Assembly (NCBI GenBank): GCA_964396055.1
Contig: CAYNDV010000227.1
Span: 1 to 5,152 of the forward strand
Direction of reading: 5' to 3'
DNA from: CAYJPV01 sp964396055
GTDB lineage: Bacteria; Acidobacteriota; Vicinamibacteria; Vicinamibacterales; JAKQTR01
Length of the DNA: 5,152 nucleotides
In this document: one piece after another, positions 1 through 5,152 of the stretch
How positions within the stretch are numbered: the first letter of the stretch is position 1
Layout: each line of letters begins with the position of its first letter
The notes under the pieces: model-generated
Told to the model about the DNA's origin: nothing
What the model saw: only the letters and a program-made list of their open reading frames with translations
Database searches by the model: none
Position numbers and translations under genes: made by a program

Positions 1-79
1 CTACGGCGTGACTGGCTCCGCCTCCGCCGTGACCACCATGGCCGGCTACGGCGTGGCTGGCTCCGCCTCCGCCGTGTCC
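1..79. repeat. Direct repeat, 45-nt period, inside the NuoL Gly/His-rich insertion
   Basis: Bases 1-34 and 46-79 match at 32 of 34 positions; the differences are at 11/56 and 32/77. The period is 45 nt, exactly 15 codons. On the coding (minus) strand both copies give the same 11 residues, GHGGGGASHAV (NuoL residues 481-491 and 496-506), and both mismatches are synonymous (AGT/AGC Ser and GGT/GGA Gly). The second copy ends at the window edge, so the copy number cannot be counted here. It is most simply an internal duplication in a low-complexity loop of nuoL. Confidence 0.85.
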
Positions 80-1519
80 GGCTGCGGCGTGACCGTGGCC
101 CGTGTCAGCACCGTGACCCGCGTCGTGCCCGTGCCCGAAGGCCGGGCCGCGGTACGGGCCGAAGAAGGTCATGGACATCAACCGGTACATGTAGAACGCG
201 GTCATCAGGGCGGTGGCGGCGGCCAGGGCCCAGATCACCCGGCTGTGCAGGAACGTCTTGTAGAGGATCTCGTCCTTGCTGAAGAAGCCCGACAGCGGCG
301 GGATGCCGGCGATGGCCAGCGTGCCGATCATCATGGTCGCGAAGGTGACCGGCAGGTAATTCTTCAGGCCGCCCATGTGCCGCATGTCCTGCTGGCCGGC
401 CATGGCATGGATGACCGCGCCCGAGCACAGGAACAGCAGGGCCTTGAAGAACGCGTGCGTCATCAGGTGGAACGCGCCCGCGGCGAACGCCCCCACGCCC
501 ATCGCCAGCATCATGTAGCCCAGCTGCGACACGGTCGAGTAGGCGAGCACGCGCTTGATGTCGTTCTGGACCAGGCCAATCGTCGCCGCCATCAGGGCGG
601 TGACCACGCCCACGATGGCCACCACCTCCATCGTCATGGGGGCGTGGGAGAACAGCACGGCGTTGCGGCCGACCATGTAGACGCCGGCCGTCACCATCGT
701 GGCGGCGTGGATCAGGGCCGACACCGGGGTCGGGCCCTCCATGGCGTCCGGCAGCCAGACGAACAGGGGGATCTGGGCCGACTTCCCGGTGGCGCCGATG
801 AAGAGCAACAGCGTGATGAGCGACAACGTGCCGAAGGCGGCGGTCTCGACCGGCATGGCGGCGGCGGCGTCGGCCACGGCCCGGAAATCCAGAGTGCCGA
901 AGGTCGAATAGATGAGGAACATCCCGAGGATGAAGCCCCAGTCGCCGATGCGGTTGGTGATGAAGGCCTTCTTACCGGCGTCGGCCGCGCTCTTCTTCTC
1001 GTAGTAGTAGCCGATGAGGAGGTACGAGCAGAGCCCGACGCCCTCCCAGCCCACGAACATCACGACGAAGTTGTCGCCGAGGACGAGCATGAGCATGAAG
1101 AACACGAACAGGTTGAGGTACGCGAAGAACCGCGCGTACGCCCCCCGGGGCTCCTCGTGCATGTAGCCGGTCGAGTAGACGTGAATCAGGAACCCGATGC
1201 CCGTGACGACGAGGATCATCATCCCGGAGAGCGGGTCGAGGCGGAAGCCCCACGGAATCGAGAACGAGCCCACGGCGCCGTTCGACAGCTGCAGGGGCAG
1301 ATCCGAGATCCACGTGGCCACCGTCACGGTGTGCGCCCGCTGGTCGGCCGGCAGGCCGAGCAGCTCGAAGAAGGCGTAGAGCGACAGCAGCAGGGCGGCC
1401 GCCATGGCCGTGCAGGCCACCAGGCCCGCGGCGCGCTTGTTGAAGAAACGCACGCCGGCCAGCCCGTTGACGGCGGCCCCGAGGCCGGGCAGAAGCGGAA
1501 TCAGCCAGATCAGGTCCAT
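1..1519 (-). CDS. nuoL: NADH-quinone oxidoreductase subunit L (NuoL), 3' end cut by window
   Basis: Distal antiporter-like proton-pumping subunit of complex I, in the cytoplasmic membrane. The ATG at 1519 opens a frame of 506 codons that stays open to the left edge. E. coli NuoL is 613 aa, so roughly the last fifth or more, including the lateral helix, is missing. Family signatures are clear: GWEGVGLCSYLLIGYYY (157-173), GKSAQIPL (245-252), PDAMEGPTPVSALIHAATM (257-275), DIKRVLAYSTVSQLGYM (320-336), HLMTHAFFKALLF (351-363) and GFFSKDEIL (411-419). By alignment from memory, the E. coli proton-path residues E144, K229, H254, K305, K342 and K399 correspond to E159, K246, H271, K322, K359 and K415, all present. 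From residue 462 the protein enters a Gly/His-rich insertion that reaches the window edge. The start lies 5 nt after the nuoK stop, with a weak GGTGAG (1524-1529) just upstream. NuoM, NuoN and Mrp-type paralogues are less likely, given the full NuoL-type motif set and the position after nuoK. Confidence 0.97.
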   Translation of the reverse strand, partial: MDLIWLIPLLPGLGAAVNGLAGVRFFNKRAAGLVACTAMAAALLLSLYAFFELLGLPADQRAHTVTVATWISDLPLQLSNGAVGSFSIPWGFRLDPLSGMMILVVTGIGFLIHVYSTGYMHEEPRGAYARFFAYLNLFVFFMLMLVLGDNFVVMFVGWEGVGLCSYLLIGYYYEKKSAADAGKKAFITNRIGDWGFILGMFLIYSTFGTLDFRAVADAAAAMPVETAAFGTLSLITLLLFIGATGKSAQIPLFVWLPDAMEGPTPVSALIHAATMVTAGVYMVGRNAVLFSHAPMTMEVVAIVGVVTALMAATIGLVQNDIKRVLAYSTVSQLGYMMLAMGVGAFAAGAFHLMTHAFFKALLFLCSGAVIHAMAGQQDMRHMGGLKNYLPVTFATMMIGTLAIAGIPPLSGFFSKDEILYKTFLHSRVIWALAAATALMTAFYMYRLMSMTFFGPYRGPAFGHGHDAGHGADTGHGHAAAGHGGGGASHAVAGHGGHGGGGASHAV

Positions 1520-1524
1520 ACCAC

Positions 1525-1827
1525 TCACCACCGCATCAGGCTCATTTCGTCGATATTGACGGTTTCCTTGTTGCGGTAGAACGCGAGGATGATGCCGAGC
1601 CCGACGGCCGCCTCGGCCGCCGCCACGCAGATCACGAACACCGCGAACACCTGGCCGACGACGTTCTGGATCTGGTGCGAGAACGCGATCAGGTTGATAT
1701 TGACCGCGTTGAGCATCAGCTCGATCGCCATCAGGATGATGATGATGTTCCGGCGCGTCAGGACGCCGATCACGCCGATCATGAAGAGCGCCGCCGACAG
1801 CGCCAGGTAGTGGGTCGGGGTAATCAT
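1525..1827 (-). CDS. nuoK: NADH-quinone oxidoreductase subunit K (NuoK)
   Basis: Small membrane subunit of complex I with three helices, part of the proton path between the quinone chamber and the antiporter-like subunits; related to MrpC. The product is 100 aa, the same length as E. coli NuoK. It starts MITPTHYLALSAALFMIG and contains the MAIELMLNAVNINLIAF block (33-49) and CVAAAEAAVGL (67-77). The two membrane glutamates important for pumping in E. coli, E36 and E72, fall at the same numbers here. The ATG at 1827 overlaps the nuoJ stop by one base (TGATG), with GGAG 5 nt upstream (1833-1836). A longer in-frame start at 1929 would add 34 residues that only shadow the end of nuoJ, so I reject it. 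The second helix begins with four consecutive Ile codons (ATC x4). Confidence 0.97.
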   Translation of the reverse strand: MITPTHYLALSAALFMIGVIGVLTRRNIIIILMAIELMLNAVNINLIAFSHQIQNVVGQVFAVFVICVAAAEAAVGLGIILAFYRNKETVNIDEMSLMRW

Positions 1828-2324
1828 CACAGCTCCCGCTTCGCCAGCACGATGGCGCCGATCATGGCCACCAGCAGCAGCATCGAGGCCACCTCGAACG
1901 GAATCAGGTACTCGGTGTAGAGGGCCCACCCGACCTGCTCGACGTTGGCCGCGCTCAGCTGCCCCGTCACCTCGGGCTTCGCCCAGCCGTAGGTGCCGAT
2001 CACGATGAGCTCCGCCAGGACGGCCACGCTCATGATCGCCCCCAGGCGGCCGAGGCGGCGCGGATCCACGTGGGCCTCGGGCGGACGCTTGAGATTCACG
2101 AGCATCACGACGAAGAGGTACAGGACCACGATGCCGCCGGCGTACACCAGCACCTGGATGATCGCCAGGAACTGGGCGCTCAGCAGCACGTAGAGCCCCG
2201 CCACGCTCAGGAAGTTGAGGACCAGGAACAGGACGCTGTGCACGGTGCTGCGTGCGGTGATGACCAGCACGGCAAACCCGAGAATCAGCGCCGCGGCGAC
2301 GTAGAAGGCGACTGCTTCGGCCAT
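1827..2324 (-). CDS. nuoJ: NADH-quinone oxidoreductase subunit J (NuoJ)
   Basis: Membrane subunit of complex I, homologous to mitochondrial ND6. The product is 165 aa, slightly shorter than E. coli NuoJ (184 aa), with five predicted membrane segments at about 5-22, 30-48, 55-76, 93-112 and 142-160. The third holds the family signature QVLVYAGGIVVLYLFVVML (57-75), including Y61, G63 and G64. In known structures this helix changes between a pi-bulge and a regular form during turnover. The ATG at 2324 follows the nuoH stop by 19 nt. GGAGG is present but sits 14 nt away, farther than usual, and there is no in-frame start codon nearer to it. The stop TGA overlaps the nuoK ATG. The direct nuoH-nuoJ junction is unusual because nuoI normally lies between them. 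Confidence 0.96.
   Translation of the reverse strand: MAEAVAFYVAAALILGFAVLVITARSTVHSVLFLVLNFLSVAGLYVLLSAQFLAIIQVLVYAGGIVVLYLFVVMLVNLKRPPEAHVDPRRLGRLGAIMSVAVLAELIVIGTYGWAKPEVTGQLSAANVEQVGWALYTEYLIPFEVASMLLLVAMIGAIVLAKREL
1833..1836 (-). promoter_or_regulatory. Ribosome binding site of nuoK (GGAG)
   Basis: GGAG lies inside the last codons of nuoJ, 5 nt before the nuoK ATG at 1827. It supports the 100-aa start over the longer in-frame start at 1929. With the TGATG stop/start overlap it suggests translational coupling of nuoJ and nuoK. Confidence 0.65.
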
Positions 2325-2338
2325 GGCTTTCGGTGACG

Positions 2339-2343
2339 CCTCC
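2339..2343 (-). promoter_or_regulatory. Likely ribosome binding site of nuoJ (GGAGG), wide spacing
   Basis: A full GGAGG begins immediately after the nuoH TAG and ends 14 nt before the nuoJ ATG at 2324. Usual spacing is about 5-10 nt. The only closer purine run is GAAAG. It is either a loosely spaced site for nuoJ or a leftover of the former start region of another gene after nuoH. Confidence 0.45.
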
Positions 2344-3363
2344 CTACACCAGAACCTTGAGGAACCCCGTCACCACCACGTTCAGGATGGCCAGGGGGAT
2401 GAGCCACTTCCAGCCGAGGCGCATCAGCTGGTCGTAGCGGTACCGCGGCAGCGTCGCGCGCACCCACAGGAACACGTAGAGGAACCCGAACGTCTTGAGC
2501 ATGAACCACGCCCAGCCGGGCACCAGGTCCAGGAACGACAGCCACGACACGTTCGGGAACGGCGCCAGCCACCCGCCCAGGAACACCGTCGTCGCCACCG
2601 CCGAGATGACGATCATGTTGGCGTACTCGGCGAGGAAGAAGAACGCGAAGCGCATCCCCGAGTACTCGGTGTGGAAGCCGCCGACCAGCTCCTGCTCGGC
2701 CTCGGGCAGGTCGAAGGGCGCCCGGTTGGTCTCGGCCAGCCCCCCGACGAAGTAGATGAAGAAGGCCACCGGCTGCATGAACGCGTACCACCAGCCCGCC
2801 GCCGCCTGGGCGTTCACGATGCCGACCATGCTCAGCGTGCCCGACAGCATGATCACCGTCACCAGGGTCATCGTCACGGCGATCTCGTAGCTGATGAGCT
2901 GCGCCGACGACCGCAGGCTGGCCAGGAGCGGGTACTTGCTGTTCGACGACCAGCCGCCCAGGATGATCCCGTAGATGCCGATGGACCCCACCGCCACCAC
3001 GTAGAGCAGCCCGACGTTGACGTCGGCGATGCGGGCCGGAATCGTCAGGCCGAACAGGTGCAGGTCCGTGCCGAACGGGATCACCGCGAAGGCAATCAGC
3101 GCCGGGACCAGGGCGATCAGGGGCGCCGCGGTGAAGATGCCCTTGTCGGCCCGGGCAGGCGTGATGTCCTCCTTGATGAAGAGCTTCAGCACGTCGGCCA
3201 GCGGCTGCAGGATCCCGTGGGGCCCGACCCGCATGGGCCCCAGGCGCACCTGGACCCACGCCTGCACCTTGCGCTCGAGCAGCACGATGTACATGACCGT
3301 CACGAGGACCGCGACGATCACGATCACGATCTTGATGAGCGGAACGAGAATGGTTTCGACCAT
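2344..3363 (-). CDS. nuoH: NADH-quinone oxidoreductase subunit H (NuoH)
   Basis: Membrane subunit of complex I, homologous to mitochondrial ND1. It anchors the peripheral arm and, with NuoD and NuoB, forms the quinone chamber and its membrane entrance. The product is 339 aa (E. coli 325) with about eight membrane segments. Family blocks seen: LLERKVQAWVQVRLGP (28-43), VGPHGILQPLADVLKL (46-61) followed by KED (64-66), GGWSSNSKYPLLASLRSSAQ (136-155) with SYE ending at E160, and the conserved cytoplasmic loop GLAETNRAPFDLPEAEQELV (208-227) followed by GGFHTEYSGMRF (228-239) and FFLAEYANM (242-250). I chose the ATG at 3363 (MVETILVPL), with AGGG 9 nt upstream and 19 nt after the nuoD stop. An in-frame ATG at 3414 would add 17 non-membrane residues overlapping nuoD and is less likely. 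Confidence 0.97.
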   Translation of the reverse strand: MVETILVPLIKIVIVIVAVLVTVMYIVLLERKVQAWVQVRLGPMRVGPHGILQPLADVLKLFIKEDITPARADKGIFTAAPLIALVPALIAFAVIPFGTDLHLFGLTIPARIADVNVGLLYVVAVGSIGIYGIILGGWSSNSKYPLLASLRSSAQLISYEIAVTMTLVTVIMLSGTLSMVGIVNAQAAAGWWYAFMQPVAFFIYFVGGLAETNRAPFDLPEAEQELVGGFHTEYSGMRFAFFFLAEYANMIVISAVATTVFLGGWLAPFPNVSWLSFLDLVPGWAWFMLKTFGFLYVFLWVRATLPRYRYDQLMRLGWKWLIPLAILNVVVTGFLKVLV

Positions 3364-3372
3364 GAAGAACGA

Positions 3373-3376
3373 CCCT
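3373..3376 (-). promoter_or_regulatory. Probable ribosome binding site of nuoH (AGGG)
   Basis: AGGG lies in the 19-nt nuoD-nuoH gap, 9 nt before the ATG at 3363. It favours that start over the in-frame ATG at 3414 inside nuoD. Confidence 0.5.
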
Positions 3377-3382
3377 GCCGCG

Positions 3383-4507
3383 CTACCGATCGACCTCGCC
3401 GAGCACGATGTCAATCGTCCCGATAATCGCCACGACGTCGGCCACCAGGTGGCCGCGGACCAGCTGCGGCAGCGCCTGGAGGTTGCAGAAGGACGGCGGC
3501 CGCACGCGGAACCGGTAGGGGCTCACCGACTTGCCGTCGCTCACGACGAAATACCCGAGTTCCCCCTTCGGCGCCTCGATCGCGTGGTACGTCTCGCCGG
3601 CCGGCGGCTTGATCAGCCGGGGCACCTTGCCCATGACGGGCCCCTCCGGCAGTCCCTCCACGGCCTGGCGCAGGATCCGCAGCGACTGCCGGATCTCCTC
3701 GAGCCGCACGAGGTACCGCTCATACGTGTCGCCGGCCGTGCCCGTCGCCACGTCGAACTGGAACTCCTCGTACGCCGCGTAGGGCTCGTCCTTGCGCACG
3801 TCCCGCACGACACCCGACGCCCGCAGCGGCGGCCCGCACAGGCCGATCGACGCCGCGTCCGCCGCCGAGATCACGCCCACGCCCTTCGTCCGTTCGATCC
3901 AGATCCGGTTGTTCGTCAGCAGCTGCTCGTATTCGGGCAGCTTCTGGGTCTGCAGGTCGCAGAACTGCAGCACCTTCTTGTCCCACCCCGGCGGCAGGTC
4001 CACCGGCATCCCGCCGACGCGCATCGAGTTGTAGGTGAGCCGGGCCCCGCAGTACTCCTCGAAGAGATCCAGGACCAGCTCCCGCTCGCGCAGGCAGTAG
4101 AGGAAGACCGTCACCGCGCCGATGTCCATCGCATGGGTGCCCAGCCACACCAGATGGCTCGCCACCCGCTGCAGTTCCGACAGGATGGTGCGGATGTACT
4201 TCGCGCGCCGGGGCACCTCGAGGCTGTAGAGCTTCTCGATCGTCTCCACGTACCCCAGGTTGTTCGTCGCCGCCGCCACGTAGTCCATACGGTCGGTCAG
4301 CAGCACGATCTGGGTGTAGTCGCGGTGCTCGCAGAGCTTCTCGATGCCGCGGTGGAGGTAGCCGATCACCACGTCGGCATCGACCACCTTCTCGCCGTCG
4401 AGGCGCAGCACCAGCCGCAGCACGCCGTGCGTGCTGGGGTGCTGGGGGCCCATGTTGATGACCAGTTCGTCGGTGTCGAACATCGGGCGGGGCGCTTCAG
4501 TCTGCAT
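3383..4507 (-). CDS. nuoD: NADH-quinone oxidoreductase subunit D (NuoD, 49 kDa subunit)
   Basis: Peripheral-arm subunit that, with NuoB and NuoH, forms the quinone reduction site. The product is 374 aa and is not fused to NuoC, unlike in E. coli. Motifs: GPQHPSTHGVLRLVLRLDGE (20-39), GYLHRGIEK (49-57), LLTDRMDY (69-76), SHLVWLGTHAMDIGA (117-131), and the C-terminal SFCNLQALPQLVRGH and ADVVAIIGTIDIVLGEVDR ending at the stop. H27, Y76 and D128 have the same spacing (49 and 101 residues) as the quinone-site residues H38, Y87 and D139 of Thermus Nqo4, so the site looks intact. The two paired-cysteine nickel motifs of [NiFe]-hydrogenase large subunits are absent, which argues against a group 4 hydrogenase. 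The start is the ATG at 4507 with a weak GGCGAG upstream; the ATG at 4483 (residue 9) is a possible alternative. It follows nuoC after 46 nt, in a different frame. Confidence 0.97.
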   Translation of the reverse strand: MQTEAPRPMFDTDELVINMGPQHPSTHGVLRLVLRLDGEKVVDADVVIGYLHRGIEKLCEHRDYTQIVLLTDRMDYVAAATNNLGYVETIEKLYSLEVPRRAKYIRTILSELQRVASHLVWLGTHAMDIGAVTVFLYCLRERELVLDLFEEYCGARLTYNSMRVGGMPVDLPPGWDKKVLQFCDLQTQKLPEYEQLLTNNRIWIERTKGVGVISAADAASIGLCGPPLRASGVVRDVRKDEPYAAYEEFQFDVATGTAGDTYERYLVRLEEIRQSLRILRQAVEGLPEGPVMGKVPRLIKPPAGETYHAIEAPKGELGYFVVSDGKSVSPYRFRVRPPSFCNLQALPQLVRGHLVADVVAIIGTIDIVLGEVDR

Positions 4508-4528
4508 GATCTCGCCGTTGTCGTACGC

Positions 4529-4545
4529 GGCCCGCGGCGCGGGCC
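4529..4545 (-). other. Perfect GC hairpin in the nuoC-nuoD gap
   Basis: The 17 bases form an inverted repeat: a 7-bp all-GC stem (GGCCCGC / GCGGGCC) around a 3-nt loop. It lies in the longest intergenic gap of the window, 21 nt before the nuoD ATG and 8 nt after the nuoC stop. There is no T-run after it, so it is not an intrinsic terminator. It could influence mRNA processing or translation of nuoD, or be chance in GC-rich DNA. Confidence 0.4.
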
Positions 4546-4553
4546 GAAAGGGT

Positions 4554-5152
4554 TCACTCGATGTCGGCTTCCACGGCCGCCTGGCGCGCCTTCAGCCAGT
4601 CCTGCGGGCTCTCCATCAAGAGCTCGCCCGGCCCTTCGAGCGGGTAGTCCTTGCGCTGCGGGTGCCCCTGCCAGTCGGCCGGCATCAGGATCCGCCGCAG
4701 GTCGGGGTGCCCCGTGAACGTGAGGCCGAACATGTCGAACACCTCGCGTTCCAGCCAGTTCGCCGCCCGCCAGATCCCCGTCACCGACGGCACCGCCTGC
4801 CCGTCCGCCACCCGCACCTTCACACGCAGCCGCTGCCGCGTCACGGTCGAGTAGAGGCAGTAGACGACATCGAACCGCTTGTCCGCCCGCGCGGGCCAGT
4901 CCACCGCGGTCAGGTCTGACAGGTAGTCGAACCGTGTCGCCGCCGCGTCCCGCAGGAACGTCGCCACCTCGATCAGGCGGTCCGGCGCCACGATCACCGA
5001 CCAGTCCCCCACCCACCAGGTCACCTGCTCGACGGCGCCCGGCACGCCGTCGCGCAGCGCCGCCACCGACGCCGGTTCCGGCTGGTCCGCCGGCGGCGCC
5101 GGATCGGTCGGCACCAGGGGCGCCGGAGGCGCGGCGGCCTTCGCCGCGGGCT
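4554..5152 (-). CDS. nuoC: NADH-quinone oxidoreductase subunit C (NuoC, 30 kDa subunit), 5' end probably outside window
   Basis: Peripheral-arm subunit of complex I that packs against NuoD and stabilises the quinone module; it has no cofactor. Numbered from the GTG at 5114 (186 aa), it shows the family core FDYLSDLTAVDWPARADKRF (62-81), the 30-kDa signature region WLEREVFDMFGLTFTGHPDL (120-139), and then RRILMPADWQGHPQRKDYPL (140-159). The 27 C-terminal residues are a variable tail. The GTG at 5114 has no Shine-Dalgarno sequence. The frame stays open for 12 more codons to the right edge, reading PAAKAAAPPAPL and continuing into VPTDPAPPADQPEP. This looks like one continuous Pro/Ala-rich N-terminal tail, so the true start is probably beyond the window. 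If not, the gene is 4554-5114. nuoB and nuoA would be expected upstream. Confidence 0.95.
   Translation of the reverse strand, partial: PAAKAAAPPAPLVPTDPAPPADQPEPASVAALRDGVPGAVEQVTWWVGDWSVIVAPDRLIEVATFLRDAAATRFDYLSDLTAVDWPARADKRFDVVYCLYSTVTRQRLRVKVRVADGQAVPSVTGIWRAANWLEREVFDMFGLTFTGHPDLRRILMPADWQGHPQRKDYPLEGPGELLMESPQDWLKARQAAVEADIE

Noticed and set aside
1..79. CRISPR array or mobile-element end suggested by the direct repeat at the left edge
   Set aside because: There are only two copies with an 11-nt interval, the repeat lies inside an open coding frame, and it has a period of whole codons. There are no inverted terminal repeats.
8..1579. 523-codon plus-strand open frame antisense to nuoL and the end of nuoK
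   Set aside because: Its product is low complexity (rich in Arg, Gly, His, Glu, Asp) with no recognisable domain. It mirrors the codons of nuoL in the register where GC-rich third positions remove stops. The minus frame has complete family motifs.
1828..1929. 34-residue N-terminal extension of NuoK from an earlier in-frame start
   Set aside because: The extension is Arg/Gly/Asp-rich sequence antiphase to the end of nuoJ. The ATG at 1827 has a well-placed GGAG and gives exactly the family length of 100 aa.
2285..3259. 324-codon minus-strand frame overlapping nuoH in another register
   Set aside because: It is an out-of-frame reading of nuoH, rich in Arg, Gly and Pro, while the nuoH frame has the complete family sequence.
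3364..3414. 17-residue N-terminal extension of NuoH overlapping the end of nuoD
   Set aside because: It is a polar extension not typical of the family, and the ATG at 3363 opens directly into the first membrane helix with an AGGG upstream. It remains a minor alternative.
2323..3426. 367-codon plus-strand open frame opposite nuoH
   Set aside because: It is a highly charged Arg/His/Asp/Glu-rich shadow of the hydrophobic NuoH codons, with no start context or domain.
3017..4717. 566-codon plus-strand open frame antisense to nuoH, nuoD and nuoC
   Set aside because: It crosses three clear minus-strand genes, is rich in Arg, His and Asp with no domain, and is the expected shadow in high-GC DNA.
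4366..5016. 216-codon minus-strand frame spanning the nuoC-nuoD junction, considered as a possible NuoCD fusion
   Set aside because: It is out of register with both nuoC and nuoD and carries none of their motifs. The two real genes are in different frames, with a stop and a 46-nt gap between them.
1..5152. Group 4 [NiFe]-hydrogenase or Mrp antiporter operon instead of complex I
   Set aside because: NuoD lacks the paired-cysteine nickel motifs and has complete quinone-site residues. NuoJ, NuoK and NuoH match complex I families, and no Mrp-specific genes are present.

Overview
The window is a dense segment of a respiratory complex I (NADH:quinone oxidoreductase, nuo) operon. Every gene is on the minus strand. 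In the direction of transcription, from the right edge to the left, the order is nuoC, nuoD, nuoH, nuoJ, nuoK, nuoL. The outer genes are cut by the window: nuoL lacks its 3' end at the left edge, and nuoC probably lacks its 5' end at the right edge. The gaps are 46 nt (C-D), 19 nt (D-H), 19 nt (H-J), a 1-nt overlap (J-K) and 5 nt (K-L). No promoter or terminator is visible, and no gene-free stretch exceeds 50 nt, so this reads as one co-transcribed unit.

Together the genes encode part of the peripheral arm (NuoC, NuoD) and a large part of the membrane arm (NuoH, J, K, L). NuoD and NuoH form the quinone site and its entrance. NuoJ and NuoK carry the first part of the proton path, and NuoL is the distal antiporter-like pump. 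The residues I checked are present: NuoD H27/Y76/D128, NuoK E36/E72, and NuoL E159/K246/H271/K322/K359/K415. This looks like a functional enzyme and not a decayed copy.

The notable feature of the layout is what is missing. The widespread order is A-B-C-D-E-F-G-H-I-J-K-L-M-N. Here nuoE, nuoF and nuoG (the NADH-oxidising module) are absent between D and H. nuoI, the two-[4Fe-4S] subunit that almost always follows nuoH, is absent between H and J, where only 19 nt remain. Those subunits must be elsewhere in the genome, or the complex takes electrons from another source. The second distinctive feature is a Gly/His-rich insertion in NuoL, with an in-frame 45-nt-period repeat, running off the left edge.

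Organism: base composition is high in G+C (roughly two thirds by eye), NuoC and NuoD are separate, and NuoC has a Pro/Ala-rich N-terminal tail. This suits a GC-rich, probably aerobic, non-enterobacterial bacterium, for example of the Acidobacteriota, Myxococcota, Gemmatimonadota or Rokubacteria type. The taxon is a guess from style and not from a diagnostic marker. I see no mobile element, CRISPR array, RNA gene or defence system, and nothing that amounts to a wholly new system.
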